A DNA stretch of 64,000 bases from Myxococcales bacterium (GCA_016794365.1 JAEUKB010000065.1:1-64000); one strand, 5' to 3'. Shown: positions 44,895 through 54,671, counted from the stretch's first letter. Numbers and translations: made by a program. Notes: generated by a model not told the origin, from the letters alone.

Positions 44895-45923
44895 TTATCG
44901 CTCGACGGATGCAGCCACTTGCAAGAGCAGCTTTCCATGGTTTTTCCCGTCGAACAGCATGTTGACGGCGGCGGGTGCGTGGGTCAGTCCCTGGACGATG
45001 TGCTGACGGTATTTGAGCGCTCCGCTGCGAACCAGCGGCACCAGCTCGGCCAGGGCTTCGGGAAAGCGACTCGCAAAGTCACTGACGATGAAGCCTTGCA
45101 GCGTCGCTCGTCGGTGCAGCAGCATGTCGAAGTTACGCGGACCACTCAGCTCGACATCGTTATAGGACGAGATCAGCCCACACAGCACGACACGCGCGAA
45201 AATGCGCAGCCGATGGAGCGCCGCTTCGAGCTGCTCGCCCCCGACGTTTTCAAACAGCACCGAGATGCCTTCCGGACAGATTCGATCGAGCGCCGCAGCT
45301 ACGTTTTCTTGCGCGTAGTTGATGCAGGCGTCAAAGCCCAGCTCCTCGGTGACGTACTGGCACTTATCGGCGGATCCTGCGATGCCGATGACGCGACTTC
45401 CCGCGCGCTTGGCCAGCTGTCCTGCGAGCGATCCGACCGATCCTGCCGCCGCAGAGACGAGCACGGTGTCACCCGGTTTGGGCTGTCCGATCGACATCAT
45501 GCCAAAGTACGCAGTCAGTCCGCCGGTCAGCCCGAGCGTGCCCAGAAACGCGGTCAGCGGAACATCCAAGTGACGCGGTAGCTTTTGCAAAGGACGCAGC
45601 GACGACGCTTCCCACAGCGCAAGCTGCTGCCAGCCGAGCAGTCCCGACACCAAGTCTCCGGGCTGATAGTCGGGATGACGCGACTCGATGACTTGCCCGA
45701 GCCCAAGACCGCGCATGACCTCACCGATGGCAACGGGCGGCATGTACTGCGGGCGATCCGACATCCAGATGCGATTGGTGGGATCGATCGAAAGATACAG
45801 CGTCTCGATCAGGACTTGTCCGTCGGAAAGTGGCGCGATGGGCTGCTCTCTGACCTCGAAGTGATCGAGCGATACGCGTCCTTCGGGTCGCACCCGTAAG
45901 ACAAGCTGTAGATTGGTTCGCAT
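44895..45923 (-). CDS. NADP-dependent medium-chain oxidoreductase (CurA/YfmJ-like)
   Basis: 342 residues. MDR family of the leukotriene B4 12-hydroxydehydrogenase/CurA type: N-terminal RPEGRVSLDHFEVREQP, the conserved YLSIDPTNRIWM, and the Rossmann part VLVSAAAGSVGSLAGQLAKRAG. No zinc ligands are apparent, as expected for this subgroup. It is probably a double-bond or aldehyde reductase using NADPH. Operon with the SDR (15 bases downstream) and the hydrolase (3 bases upstream). Confidence 0.9.
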   Translation of the reverse strand: MRTNLQLVLRVRPEGRVSLDHFEVREQPIAPLSDGQVLIETLYLSIDPTNRIWMSDRPQYMPPVAIGEVMRGLGLGQVIESRHPDYQPGDLVSGLLGWQQLALWEASSLRPLQKLPRHLDVPLTAFLGTLGLTGGLTAYFGMMSIGQPKPGDTVLVSAAAGSVGSLAGQLAKRAGSRVIGIAGSADKCQYVTEELGFDACINYAQENVAAALDRICPEGISVLFENVGGEQLEAALHRLRIFARVVLCGLISSYNDVELSGPRNFDMLLHRRATLQGFIVSDFASRFPEALAELVPLVRSGALKYRQHIVQGLTHAPAAVNMLFDGKNHGKLLLQVAASVER

Positions 45924-45926
45924 GGG

Positions 45927-47960
45927 TTACTGCTCCAGGGTCGCTGTGCCGGTCTGGGCGTGGCTGGCCAAAAATCGGGTCCAGTCGTGACGAGCCGCCC
46001 ACAAATCGAAGATCACAAAGTGTCCGTCTTCTTTGGGCGGAGCCACGTACTGCTTGAGCACTCCCGTTGCTATTCCGTTTCCGACGTTTTTGGCAACTGG
46101 GCCGCGCGTCCACTTCTGCGCGGTCTGCTGCAAATACGGCAGCTCATACAGCCGAGGCTCGACGGGCTGCACTCCCATCGACAGCGCAAACGCAGCGATG
46201 TTGGGAACCGGCGTGAAGCGATCCCACAGCCCGAGCGACTGGAAGATGCTCTTCGGCGGCATTCCTTTGGGCGGCTCCTGAAAATACAGTCGTCCGTAGT
46301 TGTTCGGATCAGCGGACTCGAAGAACGCTTGCAGCAAGTTGAGCAGCGGATGATCGACGAGCGGCGTCTCTTGCAGCAGGCTCTCGACCAGCTCTGCGAT
46401 GTTGTTTGGCTCGGTCTTGTTGAGGAGCGACAGGATTAGCACCGAGCCCGCACCCGACAGAATCGCCGCCGGAATCTTGGGCTCTGCGGCGAGAAACAGC
46501 GGTCCGGTCAGCCCTCCTTGCGAGTGACCCATGAAATAGATTCGCTTTTTGTCAAAGCGGAGAGGACGACCTGTCGTCGGTGCGCTCGCAACATTCATGT
46601 CTTCCACAAGTCGCAGGAGCTGAAAGTCATCCGTCGCTCCTTGCTTCACGTTGTCGCGCGCTGCATCCAGGTTTTGCAGGTTAAAGAACGTGATCTCTGG
46701 GTTTGATCCCGACGGATCGCGCGGTCCGTGCAGCACCTGATCGATGCCAATCATCGCCATCTGTACCGGAGGCTTTCCTTTGCGCTCAATCAGCGACGCG
46801 CGCAGATCCAGCATCTCTCGTACAAATGTCTGATAGTCACCGCCGGTTCCATGCGCGTACAGAATCACCGGCCAGCCGTCGGGTGGAATCTGGGCATTCG
46901 GTACCGCGAGCGCAAACCGCAGGTTTTCCGTGCGTACAACCTTGGGAATGCCTCGGCTGTCTTGCTCGATCGCGCCACCTTCGGACCAGTACGGAGGCGT
47001 TCCCGTTTGAAAGTTCGGCGACGGAAACGTACCCGTATACAGATCGGTCATTCCGTCATGACTGCGCAGATAACCCAGACCTTGCGGCTGCGGAGCCGGA
47101 CCTTGGTCGTACACAGCTTGCCGCAGCTTGTGCATTACCGACGTGACATCTTGCGTAGTAAACACCGTCGCTGCTGCCACTTCTTGTTGCAGGCTTACGC
47201 TGCCCAGCCACGCACGCAGCGGCGCATACCGAAGCCACGCACTACGCTGAGGTTCGCTCGACGGCTGAGTGCTCGCAAGCAGCGCGCTGAGGTCTGCATC
47301 GCTGCGAATCGGACCGCCATCCGCAGCCTGGATTCCCGTCGTCAAGATCGCTGCATACGTCGTCTTTTCACGAAGCGGCAGACCCGGAATCGGTCGCAGC
47401 GACAGCCAGTTGTCCCCGATGTAGCGATTTCCTTCGCGATGAAACGTCGCAATGACCGGCGTGCGCTGTCCATACGTCGGAGACCCTTTGGTCACATCGA
47501 CGACAAACGCGGGCGAAGAGGACTCTGCACTGCGATCCGCCGTCGGCAGCGAGGCTTCCCGAAGCGGCGCATCGAAGCGGAAATACATCGCTGCACCCGG
47601 ACCTGCGCCCTGGATTTTTCCGTTCAAGAACGCGATGTACTTTCCAGGCTGACCCGCCGGTCGAGGCAGCGCAGATAGATCGTAGCCGGAACGAAGCTCA
47701 GAGTCTCCGACGGGATCTGCGCTCACTGGCTGCTGTTTGAGCCGCAGATCATTCGGAAACGGCAGCGCAAAGTAGTCCGTCTGCATCGCGTCACTGCGAC
47801 CTGGCAAGACATGCAGCGCGAGCGCTCCCGGTCCGGTCTGAAGCGCCGGTTCATCGCAGCTTCCCATCGACACAAGCGACGCCACAGCGCAGAGCCAGCG
47901 CAGCGTATGACGACGAGCACTTCGACCAGTCGGATTCCCAAGCGACGAGGTGTCCAGCAT
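45927..47960 (-). CDS. Lipoprotein alpha/beta hydrolase
   Basis: 677 residues from the ATG at 47960. Signal peptide with lipobox SMGSC (Cys30 or so). The N-terminal half includes an Ig-like or beta-rich domain; the alpha/beta hydrolase core has WPVILYAHGTGGDY (oxyanion loop) and IYFMGHSQGGLTGPLF with nucleophile GHSQG. Such proteins in Myxococcota are similar to bacterial lipases with a virulence-factor lipase N-terminal domain. First gene of a four-gene minus operon. It is divergent from the metalloprotease gene at 48135, with about 175 bases between. Confidence 0.82.
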   Translation of the reverse strand: MLDTSSLGNPTGRSARRHTLRWLCAVASLVSMGSCDEPALQTGPGALALHVLPGRSDAMQTDYFALPFPNDLRLKQQPVSADPVGDSELRSGYDLSALPRPAGQPGKYIAFLNGKIQGAGPGAAMYFRFDAPLREASLPTADRSAESSSPAFVVDVTKGSPTYGQRTPVIATFHREGNRYIGDNWLSLRPIPGLPLREKTTYAAILTTGIQAADGGPIRSDADLSALLASTQPSSEPQRSAWLRYAPLRAWLGSVSLQQEVAAATVFTTQDVTSVMHKLRQAVYDQGPAPQPQGLGYLRSHDGMTDLYTGTFPSPNFQTGTPPYWSEGGAIEQDSRGIPKVVRTENLRFALAVPNAQIPPDGWPVILYAHGTGGDYQTFVREMLDLRASLIERKGKPPVQMAMIGIDQVLHGPRDPSGSNPEITFFNLQNLDAARDNVKQGATDDFQLLRLVEDMNVASAPTTGRPLRFDKKRIYFMGHSQGGLTGPLFLAAEPKIPAAILSGAGSVLILSLLNKTEPNNIAELVESLLQETPLVDHPLLNLLQAFFESADPNNYGRLYFQEPPKGMPPKSIFQSLGLWDRFTPVPNIAAFALSMGVQPVEPRLYELPYLQQTAQKWTRGPVAKNVGNGIATGVLKQYVAPPKEDGHFVIFDLWAARHDWTRFLASHAQTGTATLEQ

Positions 47961-48134
47961 GTGCGGACAATAGCCACAGGGACCGCGAGTCTCAAGCGAC
48001 TTGTCCGGTATGTCGGACGAGATCCGTATGGCGGACACGCTCTGCGCTGATTCCGCTTCGTTTCCGTCGGAACTGCGCTGGCATCGTCCGTGCTTTCTGG
48101 TGCGCGAAAAGGGAGCAATCGAAAAAGGATGCCG

Positions 48135-49847
48135 ATGTCGATGCAGAGTCGCTGGTTTTCGCTGGGTGTGATCGTGCTGGGTCTACTTCTTTTGGGCTGT
48201 CGCCAGACAGAGCCGATGTTCCGACCTTCGATGCTGGATGATTCGCAGCTTGCGCGCGCTCAGGCCGAAGCGGAAGGGGATCTGCGACGCAGCTTCGGGG
48301 GTCGTTTTCGCTATCACACAGAGCTTCGTACCGTCGCTGTCGCGGATTCCTTAACGGTCGCGATGCCGTCTTATCTGACACCGGGTGTTGCGCTGGAAAA
48401 AGTCTTGCTGCGCTATCCAGCTTTGTTTGGCAGCGAGAGCAGCTCGCAGCTTGAGCTGATCGAAGCAGTCACGGATCGATCGGGCGAAAAGCACATCGCG
48501 CTGCGCCAAGTGCAACACGACATCATCGTGTGGGGAACCGTGATCGCTGGACATGTGGATGCGCAAGGGATTCTGCGACGCATTGTGGCGCGTTCCGTTC
48601 CGCTGATGAGCTGGCCGACCGATGGCAAGACGCCGAAGTATTCCGCAGAGCAAGCGCGTCAAGAAGCGCTGCGCATTTTGGTTCAGGAACTACCCCAGGT
48701 GAGCGCTGCGATCTCGACGCCCAGGCTGTACTATTTGGCCGCAAATCGGCGCTTGTCTTTGGTCTATCGCATGGAGCTGTCCGGCCAAGATGGAGAGCTG
48801 CCGATTCGCCAAGCACTGTGTCTGTCCGCGCTGGATTTGTCGCTTCGCTGCCGAGAAGATCTGGTGGTTGCTTCCGATGTTCCCATGGCCGTTATGGGAC
48901 GCGGCATTGATGCGCTGGGAGAGTCGCGCGAGCTGTCGATTACGCAGCGCGGTGATTCCTATTCGCTGGAAGATCTCCGTCGAGGATCGCAGCGCACCAC
49001 GCTTGTGAAGCCGAACGAACGGATTCCGGGTCGCACGATTGTGAGCAGCAAACCAGATGCTTGGGAGCCCGCGTACGGAGTCTCCGTGTTCGCGAACCTT
49101 TCGCTTCTGTGGGACTACTTTGCGCGCGTCCATCAGCGCTATGGCTGGGACGGAGACGGACATGGACTTGTGGCGGTGATCCATGCAGAGGTGCGAAGTC
49201 CTCCGCTTCCTGTCGCGCTGTTTGATGGTCAGCGCGTGCTGTTTGGGGAAGGTGCGCCGCCTGAGTTTCTGCCAGTCGGTGCTGCGCTGGATGTCGTGGC
49301 TCACGAATACGGACATGCGCTGATCCGTGCGACCGCAAACCTGGCTGCCGAGGGAGAAAGTGGTGCAATCGATGAAGGACTGGCCAACCTGTGGGCGTGT
49401 CTCATCGAGCAGTCTGTACATCCCAAGCGCGCAAACTGGACTGTTGGGGAATCGATCTATCGACCCGCTGAAGGAACGGCTGCGCTGGCTGACTTGGAAG
49501 ATCCTGCGCGAACCCAGCAGACCCGACTGAGGAGCGAACAGATGGCTGCTTCAGAAGGCAGTGCGGTGCGTGCGCCTCTGTCTCTGCTGGAGCGATCGCT
49601 GCGTCGCTATAACGCTGGCTTTGTTGGTCGCGCTGGGTTCCTGCTTGCAGAAAAGATTGGTAGCGACAAGACGGCTGCGATTCTGTATCGCGCGCTGACA
49701 ACGTACCTCCATCGCTATGCCGATGCTGACGATCTGGCTGATGCGATGATTGCTTCTGCACAAGATCTGTACGGAACCCAAGATCACACTCTGTCAGCGA
49801 TTCGGACTGCATGGGAAGCGGTGGGAGTGAGTCGATTCCTTCGCTAG
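48135..49847 (+). CDS. M4-like (thermolysin-type) metalloprotease lipoprotein
   Basis: 570 residues from the ATG at 48135 (AAAAAGG about 6 bases upstream; ATGs at 48129 and 48141 are alternatives). Signal peptide and lipobox LLLLGC. An FTP-type inhibitory propeptide region follows (VALEKVLLRYPALFG, IALRQVQHDIIVWGTVIAG). Catalytic domain: HEYGH at 390-394 and Glu414 in SGAIDEGLANLWA with the 19-residue gap of thermolysin, so the zinc site is complete. It is expected to be an endopeptidase at the cell surface, anchored by lipid. Confidence 0.85.
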   Translation: MSMQSRWFSLGVIVLGLLLLGCRQTEPMFRPSMLDDSQLARAQAEAEGDLRRSFGGRFRYHTELRTVAVADSLTVAMPSYLTPGVALEKVLLRYPALFGSESSSQLELIEAVTDRSGEKHIALRQVQHDIIVWGTVIAGHVDAQGILRRIVARSVPLMSWPTDGKTPKYSAEQARQEALRILVQELPQVSAAISTPRLYYLAANRRLSLVYRMELSGQDGELPIRQALCLSALDLSLRCREDLVVASDVPMAVMGRGIDALGESRELSITQRGDSYSLEDLRRGSQRTTLVKPNERIPGRTIVSSKPDAWEPAYGVSVFANLSLLWDYFARVHQRYGWDGDGHGLVAVIHAEVRSPPLPVALFDGQRVLFGEGAPPEFLPVGAALDVVAHEYGHALIRATANLAAEGESGAIDEGLANLWACLIEQSVHPKRANWTVGESIYRPAEGTAALADLEDPARTQQTRLRSEQMAASEGSAVRAPLSLLERSLRRYNAGFVGRAGFLLAEKIGSDKTAAILYRALTTYLHRYADADDLADAMIASAQDLYGTQDHTLSAIRTAWEAVGVSRFLR

Positions 49848-49860
49848 GAATTGCGCCGAT

Positions 49861-49900
49861 TTGGCCAAATTTAGTCAAATTCGACCAAATGTAGCCAAAT
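49861..49900. repeat. Four 10-bp AT-rich units in a convergent gap
   Basis: TTGGCCAAAT, TTAGTCAAAT, TCGACCAAAT and GTAGCCAAAT stand in exact 10-bp steps between the stops of two convergent genes. They share the core YCAAAT. One helical turn per unit suggests bent DNA or a binding site. No stem-loop with T-tract is present in the 84-base gap. Confidence 0.6.
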
Positions 49901-49931
49901 ATGGCGGATCGCTGGCGCTCTGTTTTCGTGC

Positions 49932-52394
49932 TTAGGACAGCTGTAAAGGGAGCGCGCGGCCAATGGTTGGATCGTCGCTGGCAAGGCGTGCAAAGGCCAC
50001 TGGATCGGATTTTTTCAGCGCACCTTCGGTCTTGTCATCTCCCAAGAGCTGACGGAGTCCACGCTGCGATCCGTAGTAGTTCGACAGATGGTGATCCGCT
50101 TCGGTGATGCAGCTACGGACCAGTGATCGCGAGATGCTCGGTAGGTTCAGGAGCCTGAGCGCCATGCTCCACAGACCGTCGATGAAGTTCTGATCCGCTG
50201 GGAACTCCAGCAGTCCAGCCAGCGCCAGCAGAACCGCACCGCGCTGACCGAGCAGAGTGGCCAGCGGACCAACGGGAGGAAGGATTCCCAAGTCCAGTGC
50301 GCGACGCAGCGCTTCTGCCGCACAGATCAGTCGCTTGAGCTCTGGAGCTGCATGGGAAAGGAAGCCATGGAACATCACATCGACAGACAGACCCGGACCG
50401 TCTCCGGCTGGTTCGGACTTTTCGATGTAACGACACACCGAAGGGAGCCTTCCCAGCTCTTCTTTCGGTGCAGATTTTCCTACGGGAACATCTTGAGGAG
50501 GCTCCAGATGGGAATAGAAGCCTCCGGAAGAAAAAATGTAGAACAGCTCGCTGTCACCAGGCAGTCCACGCCACAGATCGGAATACTGGGTGACGCGGTT
50601 CAGGCTTCCGGCTGCCCAGTTCAGTCCCGTCGCTGCGTCTCCGCCAATTTGCGAAGCAGCAAGCTGGGGATCGCGCGGTGTCGCCGATGCTTGCAGATCG
50701 ACTTGGATGTTCTGGAGTGTGAAGTCCAAAAAGCCATCATAGAAGTCTGCTTTGCCGTCTTGATTGACATCGGAATAGCGCGACACAACGAGCGGATGTG
50801 CGGGACCGACGAACTGTACAAAGCCTTCTCGCTGTCCTTGTTCGTGATGCCACTGCTCTTGTTGGATGCGAGCACTCAGTGCGCTGTGCGGCTCTCCTTT
50901 GCTCATTCCTTCCAGCACCGCGATGAAGCAGTCGAGTCCTTCCGATGCAATGACCTTTCCAGACTTGCTGTCTGTCCGAAAGTAGGTCGAGTCCCACGAC
51001 GAATAGATGTCCGCATCTGGAAACATCTTGGCGATCGCAAAGCGCGTCGTCAGTCCGGCGCACTGAGAGTTCATCATCAGCTTGTAGCCAACCTGACGCA
51101 CCGACGTGGCGCTCGCTTGCATATCAAAGGAACCGAGCTGCGCGTGACGATTGATCAGGATTCCTACAAACGCGGCACTGCCCATCTCTGCGTTTTCATC
51201 TTTGGGAGTCGCAGTGCGCGCAAAGATCTGGATGAGCTCTCCTTTGGGACCAACAAACGGAGCTTGCAGGACGTGATAGCGATCGAGGGAAAACGGCAGG
51301 TTGGGAATCGGATCCGCTGGCTTTGTCTCTTTGAAGCCAAAGCGAGACTTGAGCAGATCAACTTCTCCCTCGTGAAAATCCCAAGCGGAGCACATCGCAA
51401 AGCGCCAGATGGATGGCAGCTCTGCATAGGGAGGCGCTTGACGAATCAGTCCGCGCAGCAGCTCTTCCGCTCGGTGCCGGTGCGCAGGAGACAGCGCGGG
51501 TGCTCGCATTTGCAGAAGCTGAATGGCATGGCTGCGCAGAGCGGGCCTGGCGCTCGGATCGTCTTGTTCTTCATCAATCAGCGCAAAGATCTGTTCAGCC
51601 GCTTGGTCAGCGACGGAACGGAAGCTCGGATCTTTGGTCACGGTGGCCAGAAGGTGCGACAAAATCGTGAGCGCAGCAGAGCGAAGCTGAACCGCACGGA
51701 GCGGATCATCTGCGGCTCCTTCTCCCGCTACGGATGCGGCATGCAGACCCTCACGGACCTGGGCAAGCAGGCCTTCTGCCTGCGTCGCGGTCAGTCTCTC
51801 GGTCCGAGGTGTCACATCGGGATGAAATGCGCTTGGTGGGAACAGACACTCAAACGTCGATTTGCGGCGCGAAGAAATCCAGCGAGCGGCTGCGACAAAG
51901 ACCTCGCACAGATCGATGCTGGTTGGCGCAGGCTCAACTGTACTTTGGCTCAGTTTCCCGTCGGGAAGAAGATAAAGAGGCTTCGATCCATAGACGCCTT
52001 CAAGCAAGTTGATCGGCTGACTCGGATCCGACGATCTGGCAGCGCTTGTACTTGGTTCTTGGTCTGTGTGTGTCTGTGCATCGCGGATCTCTGTCTCAGC
52101 GAGCTGAGCAAGCCTGCGACGAACCGCTGGTCGTCCTGGGAATGCGGCAGAGATGCTTTTCCCAATTTGGGTTCGCAGCGTCGCTTGCACGGCTTTATCC
52201 ACGGGCTGAGTCAGTTCAATGCAGTAGTCACGATCGCCGCTCAGCCACAGATGGATGCCGGGATTCTGTTGCCGCATCAGGAAGACCTGTTTGGCACTTT
52301 GTCCGACGGCAACAAGCGTTCCGGGAATGCTCACCGGCGGCCCACCTCCAGCGTCAGAGATACGAACAACAACCGGGGTTGCAAGCTCGGGCAT
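49932..52394 (-). CDS. Large protein with possible caspase-like (clan CD) domain
   Basis: 820 residues, no signal peptide. N-terminal ~100 residues look beta-rich; 200-330 are helical. Around 405-505 there is a hydrophobic strand ending in His (VGILINRHAQLGS, His417), a second hydrophobic strand ending in Cys (YKLMMNSQCAGLTT, Cys445), then YSSWDSTYFR and GLDCFIAVLEGMSKGE. Strand-His, strand-Cys followed by a small-polar block is the layout of clan CD peptidases such as caspases and gingipains, but His is followed by Ala instead of Gly and I have no database support. SDVNQDGKADFYD (541-553) is a calcium-loop-like motif. Function unknown. Confidence 0.7.
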   Translation of the reverse strand: MPELATPVVVRISDAGGGPPVSIPGTLVAVGQSAKQVFLMRQQNPGIHLWLSGDRDYCIELTQPVDKAVQATLRTQIGKSISAAFPGRPAVRRRLAQLAETEIRDAQTHTDQEPSTSAARSSDPSQPINLLEGVYGSKPLYLLPDGKLSQSTVEPAPTSIDLCEVFVAAARWISSRRKSTFECLFPPSAFHPDVTPRTERLTATQAEGLLAQVREGLHAASVAGEGAADDPLRAVQLRSAALTILSHLLATVTKDPSFRSVADQAAEQIFALIDEEQDDPSARPALRSHAIQLLQMRAPALSPAHRHRAEELLRGLIRQAPPYAELPSIWRFAMCSAWDFHEGEVDLLKSRFGFKETKPADPIPNLPFSLDRYHVLQAPFVGPKGELIQIFARTATPKDENAEMGSAAFVGILINRHAQLGSFDMQASATSVRQVGYKLMMNSQCAGLTTRFAIAKMFPDADIYSSWDSTYFRTDSKSGKVIASEGLDCFIAVLEGMSKGEPHSALSARIQQEQWHHEQGQREGFVQFVGPAHPLVVSRYSDVNQDGKADFYDGFLDFTLQNIQVDLQASATPRDPQLAASQIGGDAATGLNWAAGSLNRVTQYSDLWRGLPGDSELFYIFSSGGFYSHLEPPQDVPVGKSAPKEELGRLPSVCRYIEKSEPAGDGPGLSVDVMFHGFLSHAAPELKRLICAAEALRRALDLGILPPVGPLATLLGQRGAVLLALAGLLEFPADQNFIDGLWSMALRLLNLPSISRSLVRSCITEADHHLSNYYGSQRGLRQLLGDDKTEGALKKSDPVAFARLASDDPTIGRALPLQLS

Positions 52395-52439
52395 CGGATA
52401 CTCCTATGGCAAAGAGGGAAGGACGATCAGGAATCTGCG

Positions 52440-53594
52440 TCACAGGAACATAAAGTAGCGCTCGGGTATGTCATCAAACGTCATCGGAATGCCGCAGCGC
52501 ACACAGCCAAACGAGGGAGGCCGACGCTCGATCGTGCCCGAGATGCCGTAGAGATCGCGTCGTACATCGATGAGCTGTTCTTCGTCCAGACCGCAGCGCG
52601 AGCAGACGTAGGGCGCGTAAAACGAGACGATCTCGGTGTTGTCGAGCAAGTTGCTGATGGCGCTGGCCTGCTGAACAAACTGAATGGGGCACTCCAGCAA
52701 GCGAATCTTGGCGACGCCACGCAGCGAGCGAACCAGATCGAGCCACGCTTGAATGCTGTCAGAGCTTATGCGCCGGAACTCTTTGAGGTGAAAGTCGATC
52801 TCTCCACGCAGATTCTTGAGCGGCGACAGATCGACATCTGCACTCAGGACACCAGACAGCTTGACGATCTGGCGCTGTCCTTCGCGGATGATCTTCCATC
52901 GACAAGTGCGACCGCTGGCAGACTTAAAGAACTCGTGCAGCGCTTGTTTGACTTCTTCGGGCTGCGACTCAAAGACCAGCGCAACCGCTGCATCGGGCGC
53001 ATGGGTCTTGCTATCGATCCGAACCACTCGGCCTGTGAGGTTGAGCGCTTGCGGACGACTGGGAAGGGTGAAGCGGATGGCGAGCCGATCTCCAACGTGA
53101 ATGGCTCGATTGGTTCGCAGCAGCATTCCTTCGAGACTGATGTCGATCGACAGCCCGAGGAACGCATCGGGATGATTGGCGGCAACGCTTCCCACGTAGA
53201 CGTGAAGCTTGAGCGGCAGACGCTCACTTGTGCGGGCCGGGACTCCCAGATAGCGAGCCAAGATCAGCGGAAGCTGAGCTTGCTGCGCAGGCCACTCGAT
53301 CACCTCATCGAACAAGCTTGCTGGCAGCGAGACAGCATGCGCCGTGCCCGTGTGCAGCAGGATGATGGGAACAGGCTGTCCGCGACGATGGCTGCGCAGC
53401 GCTTGGCTCGCAGTGGCGGCTCCACAATCGGCAAGCTGTGGACCCAGCAGACACAGGTCGGCTCCCTTGGCCAAGCGATCGACCAGCTCTGGCAAACTGC
53501 TGGCCATCAGCAGGCGCAGATCTTGGCGATGCAAGAGTCCTTGATACAGCTCGCTGGGGGACGAGGGATGGAATGCCGCGACGATGGTCTTCAC
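52440..53594 (-). CDS. PilZ-domain protein with C-terminal zinc ribbon
   Basis: 384 residues. Residues 1-115 have a receiver- or sigma-like alpha/beta fold without a clear phospho-Asp. A PilZ domain (about 120-225) follows, with RLPLKLHVYV and LSIDISLEGMLL, the (D/N)xSxxG c-di-GMP motif. Residues about 230-330 look STAS-like (GVLSADVDLSPLKNLRGEI, IRLLECPIQFVQQ). The end has a CSRCG...CVRCG zinc ribbon. PilZ proteins respond to c-di-GMP. The combination of PilZ, STAS-like and zinc ribbon is unusual to me. The next gene upstream on the same strand is the FHA-DUF4388 protein (78 bases). Confidence 0.78.
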   Translation of the reverse strand: MKTIVAAFHPSSPSELYQGLLHRQDLRLLMASSLPELVDRLAKGADLCLLGPQLADCGAATASQALRSHRRGQPVPIILLHTGTAHAVSLPASLFDEVIEWPAQQAQLPLILARYLGVPARTSERLPLKLHVYVGSVAANHPDAFLGLSIDISLEGMLLRTNRAIHVGDRLAIRFTLPSRPQALNLTGRVVRIDSKTHAPDAAVALVFESQPEEVKQALHEFFKSASGRTCRWKIIREGQRQIVKLSGVLSADVDLSPLKNLRGEIDFHLKEFRRISSDSIQAWLDLVRSLRGVAKIRLLECPIQFVQQASAISNLLDNTEIVSFYAPYVCSRCGLDEEQLIDVRRDLYGISGTIERRPPSFGCVRCGIPMTFDDIPERYFMFL

Positions 53595-53672
53595 AGACGC
53601 ATCTTAGCATTACCAAGACAGGAAAATCTGTGCGTTGAGATACGGAGCGAGAGGGCTTGGCGAGACGAAGGC

Positions 53673-54611
53673 TTAGGAACGAACGGCTACGTACTCTTTC
53701 TTGATGAGATCGACCAAGGCCTGCGCGGCGTCGCAATCGGCCAGTCGGCTCTTGTCGAGCACGCCCTGGGTGGTTGCTCCGTTGAGCACAACCTGGAACA
53801 CATCAAGCTGGTCTTTGGACAGCTCACCAAGCGGTGGAACCAGCGGCTTCGGAATCATCAGCGCAGCCGAGCGTGCTGGCAGCTCGGGCTCCAGACGCTG
53901 CATCTCGTCGATGATGCGCATCGCTTCCATCAACAGACCTTCGGTCGAGTCTTTGATCTCTTCGAGGAAGGTCTTTTCTTCGGTCGAGTCCAGCTCGAAC
54001 GTGCCTTTTTCCCAGGTCAGGATTCGATATGCCGCCTTATCAGGCTTCATCTCGTACGAATCGTCGATGGTCGCGTAGTAGAGCTGACCCTTGCGCAGAT
54101 ACACCTGACCCGTTGTGCCGTTGGGTCCATTGACGGTCAGTACGCCAGTCCGCTTCGACGTCGAAAAGAGCTGCAACAGATCCGGCAGCGGAATCTCTTC
54201 GATGTTGCCAGTCATGGCGCGTGTCGAAGACGAGGTCTTCTGCATCTGCTGCTGACCGCGCTTTTCAAGCTGACTCTTTGCTTCAGCTTCGGTCAGGTTG
54301 TTGCTCGGATCGACGGTGACCACCTTCATAATCGAGGTGCCAATCAGGATGCGGTCGCCTTCTTTCAAACGAGCGCGCTTGATCTTTTCCCCGTTGACGA
54401 AGGTTCCGTTCGTCGAGCCAACGTCCGCGATCGTCAGCTCCTCACCGTTTACAGTGATGGCTGCATGCCGACGCGAAACCATGTCCTCGATGAGAACCAT
54501 TTCCAGTTCGCTTGACCGACCGATAACGATCTCGCGGCCTTTGTGTAGCGGGAACTCGCCACCTTGATACTTGCCCGAGATGAACCGGAGCGCATAGCTA
54601 ACACTTGGCAC
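53673..54611 (-). CDS. FHA and DUF4388 (PATAN-like) domain protein
   Basis: 312 residues. N-terminal FHA domain: IVIGRSSELEMVL, VSRRHAAI and DVGSTNGTFVNGEKI with all core phosphothreonine-binding residues. A helical linker leads to a DUF4388 domain (IEEIPLPDLLQLFSTSKRTG, VYLRKGQLYYATIDDSY, LTWEKGTFELD), common in Myxococcota signalling proteins. The C-terminal ~60 residues are helical and winged-helix-like. It probably receives signals from a Ser/Thr kinase. Confidence 0.9.
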   Translation of the reverse strand: MPSVSYALRFISGKYQGGEFPLHKGREIVIGRSSELEMVLIEDMVSRRHAAITVNGEELTIADVGSTNGTFVNGEKIKRARLKEGDRILIGTSIMKVVTVDPSNNLTEAEAKSQLEKRGQQQMQKTSSSTRAMTGNIEEIPLPDLLQLFSTSKRTGVLTVNGPNGTTGQVYLRKGQLYYATIDDSYEMKPDKAAYRILTWEKGTFELDSTEEKTFLEEIKDSTEGLLMEAMRIIDEMQRLEPELPARSAALMIPKPLVPPLGELSKDQLDVFQVVLNGATTQGVLDKSRLADCDAAQALVDLIKKEYVAVRS

Positions 54612-54671
54612 AGGAATCTTCTCCCCAGGGTCTAGTCACTTTTGCAGCACGACTATATCACAGTCTGACAG

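Noticed and set aside
50352..54515. A 1387-codon plus-strand open frame
   Set aside because: It runs antisense through three well-supported minus-strand genes (unknown 820-aa, PilZ, FHA-DUF4388), shows no domain, and is the expected shadow of GC-rich coding DNA.
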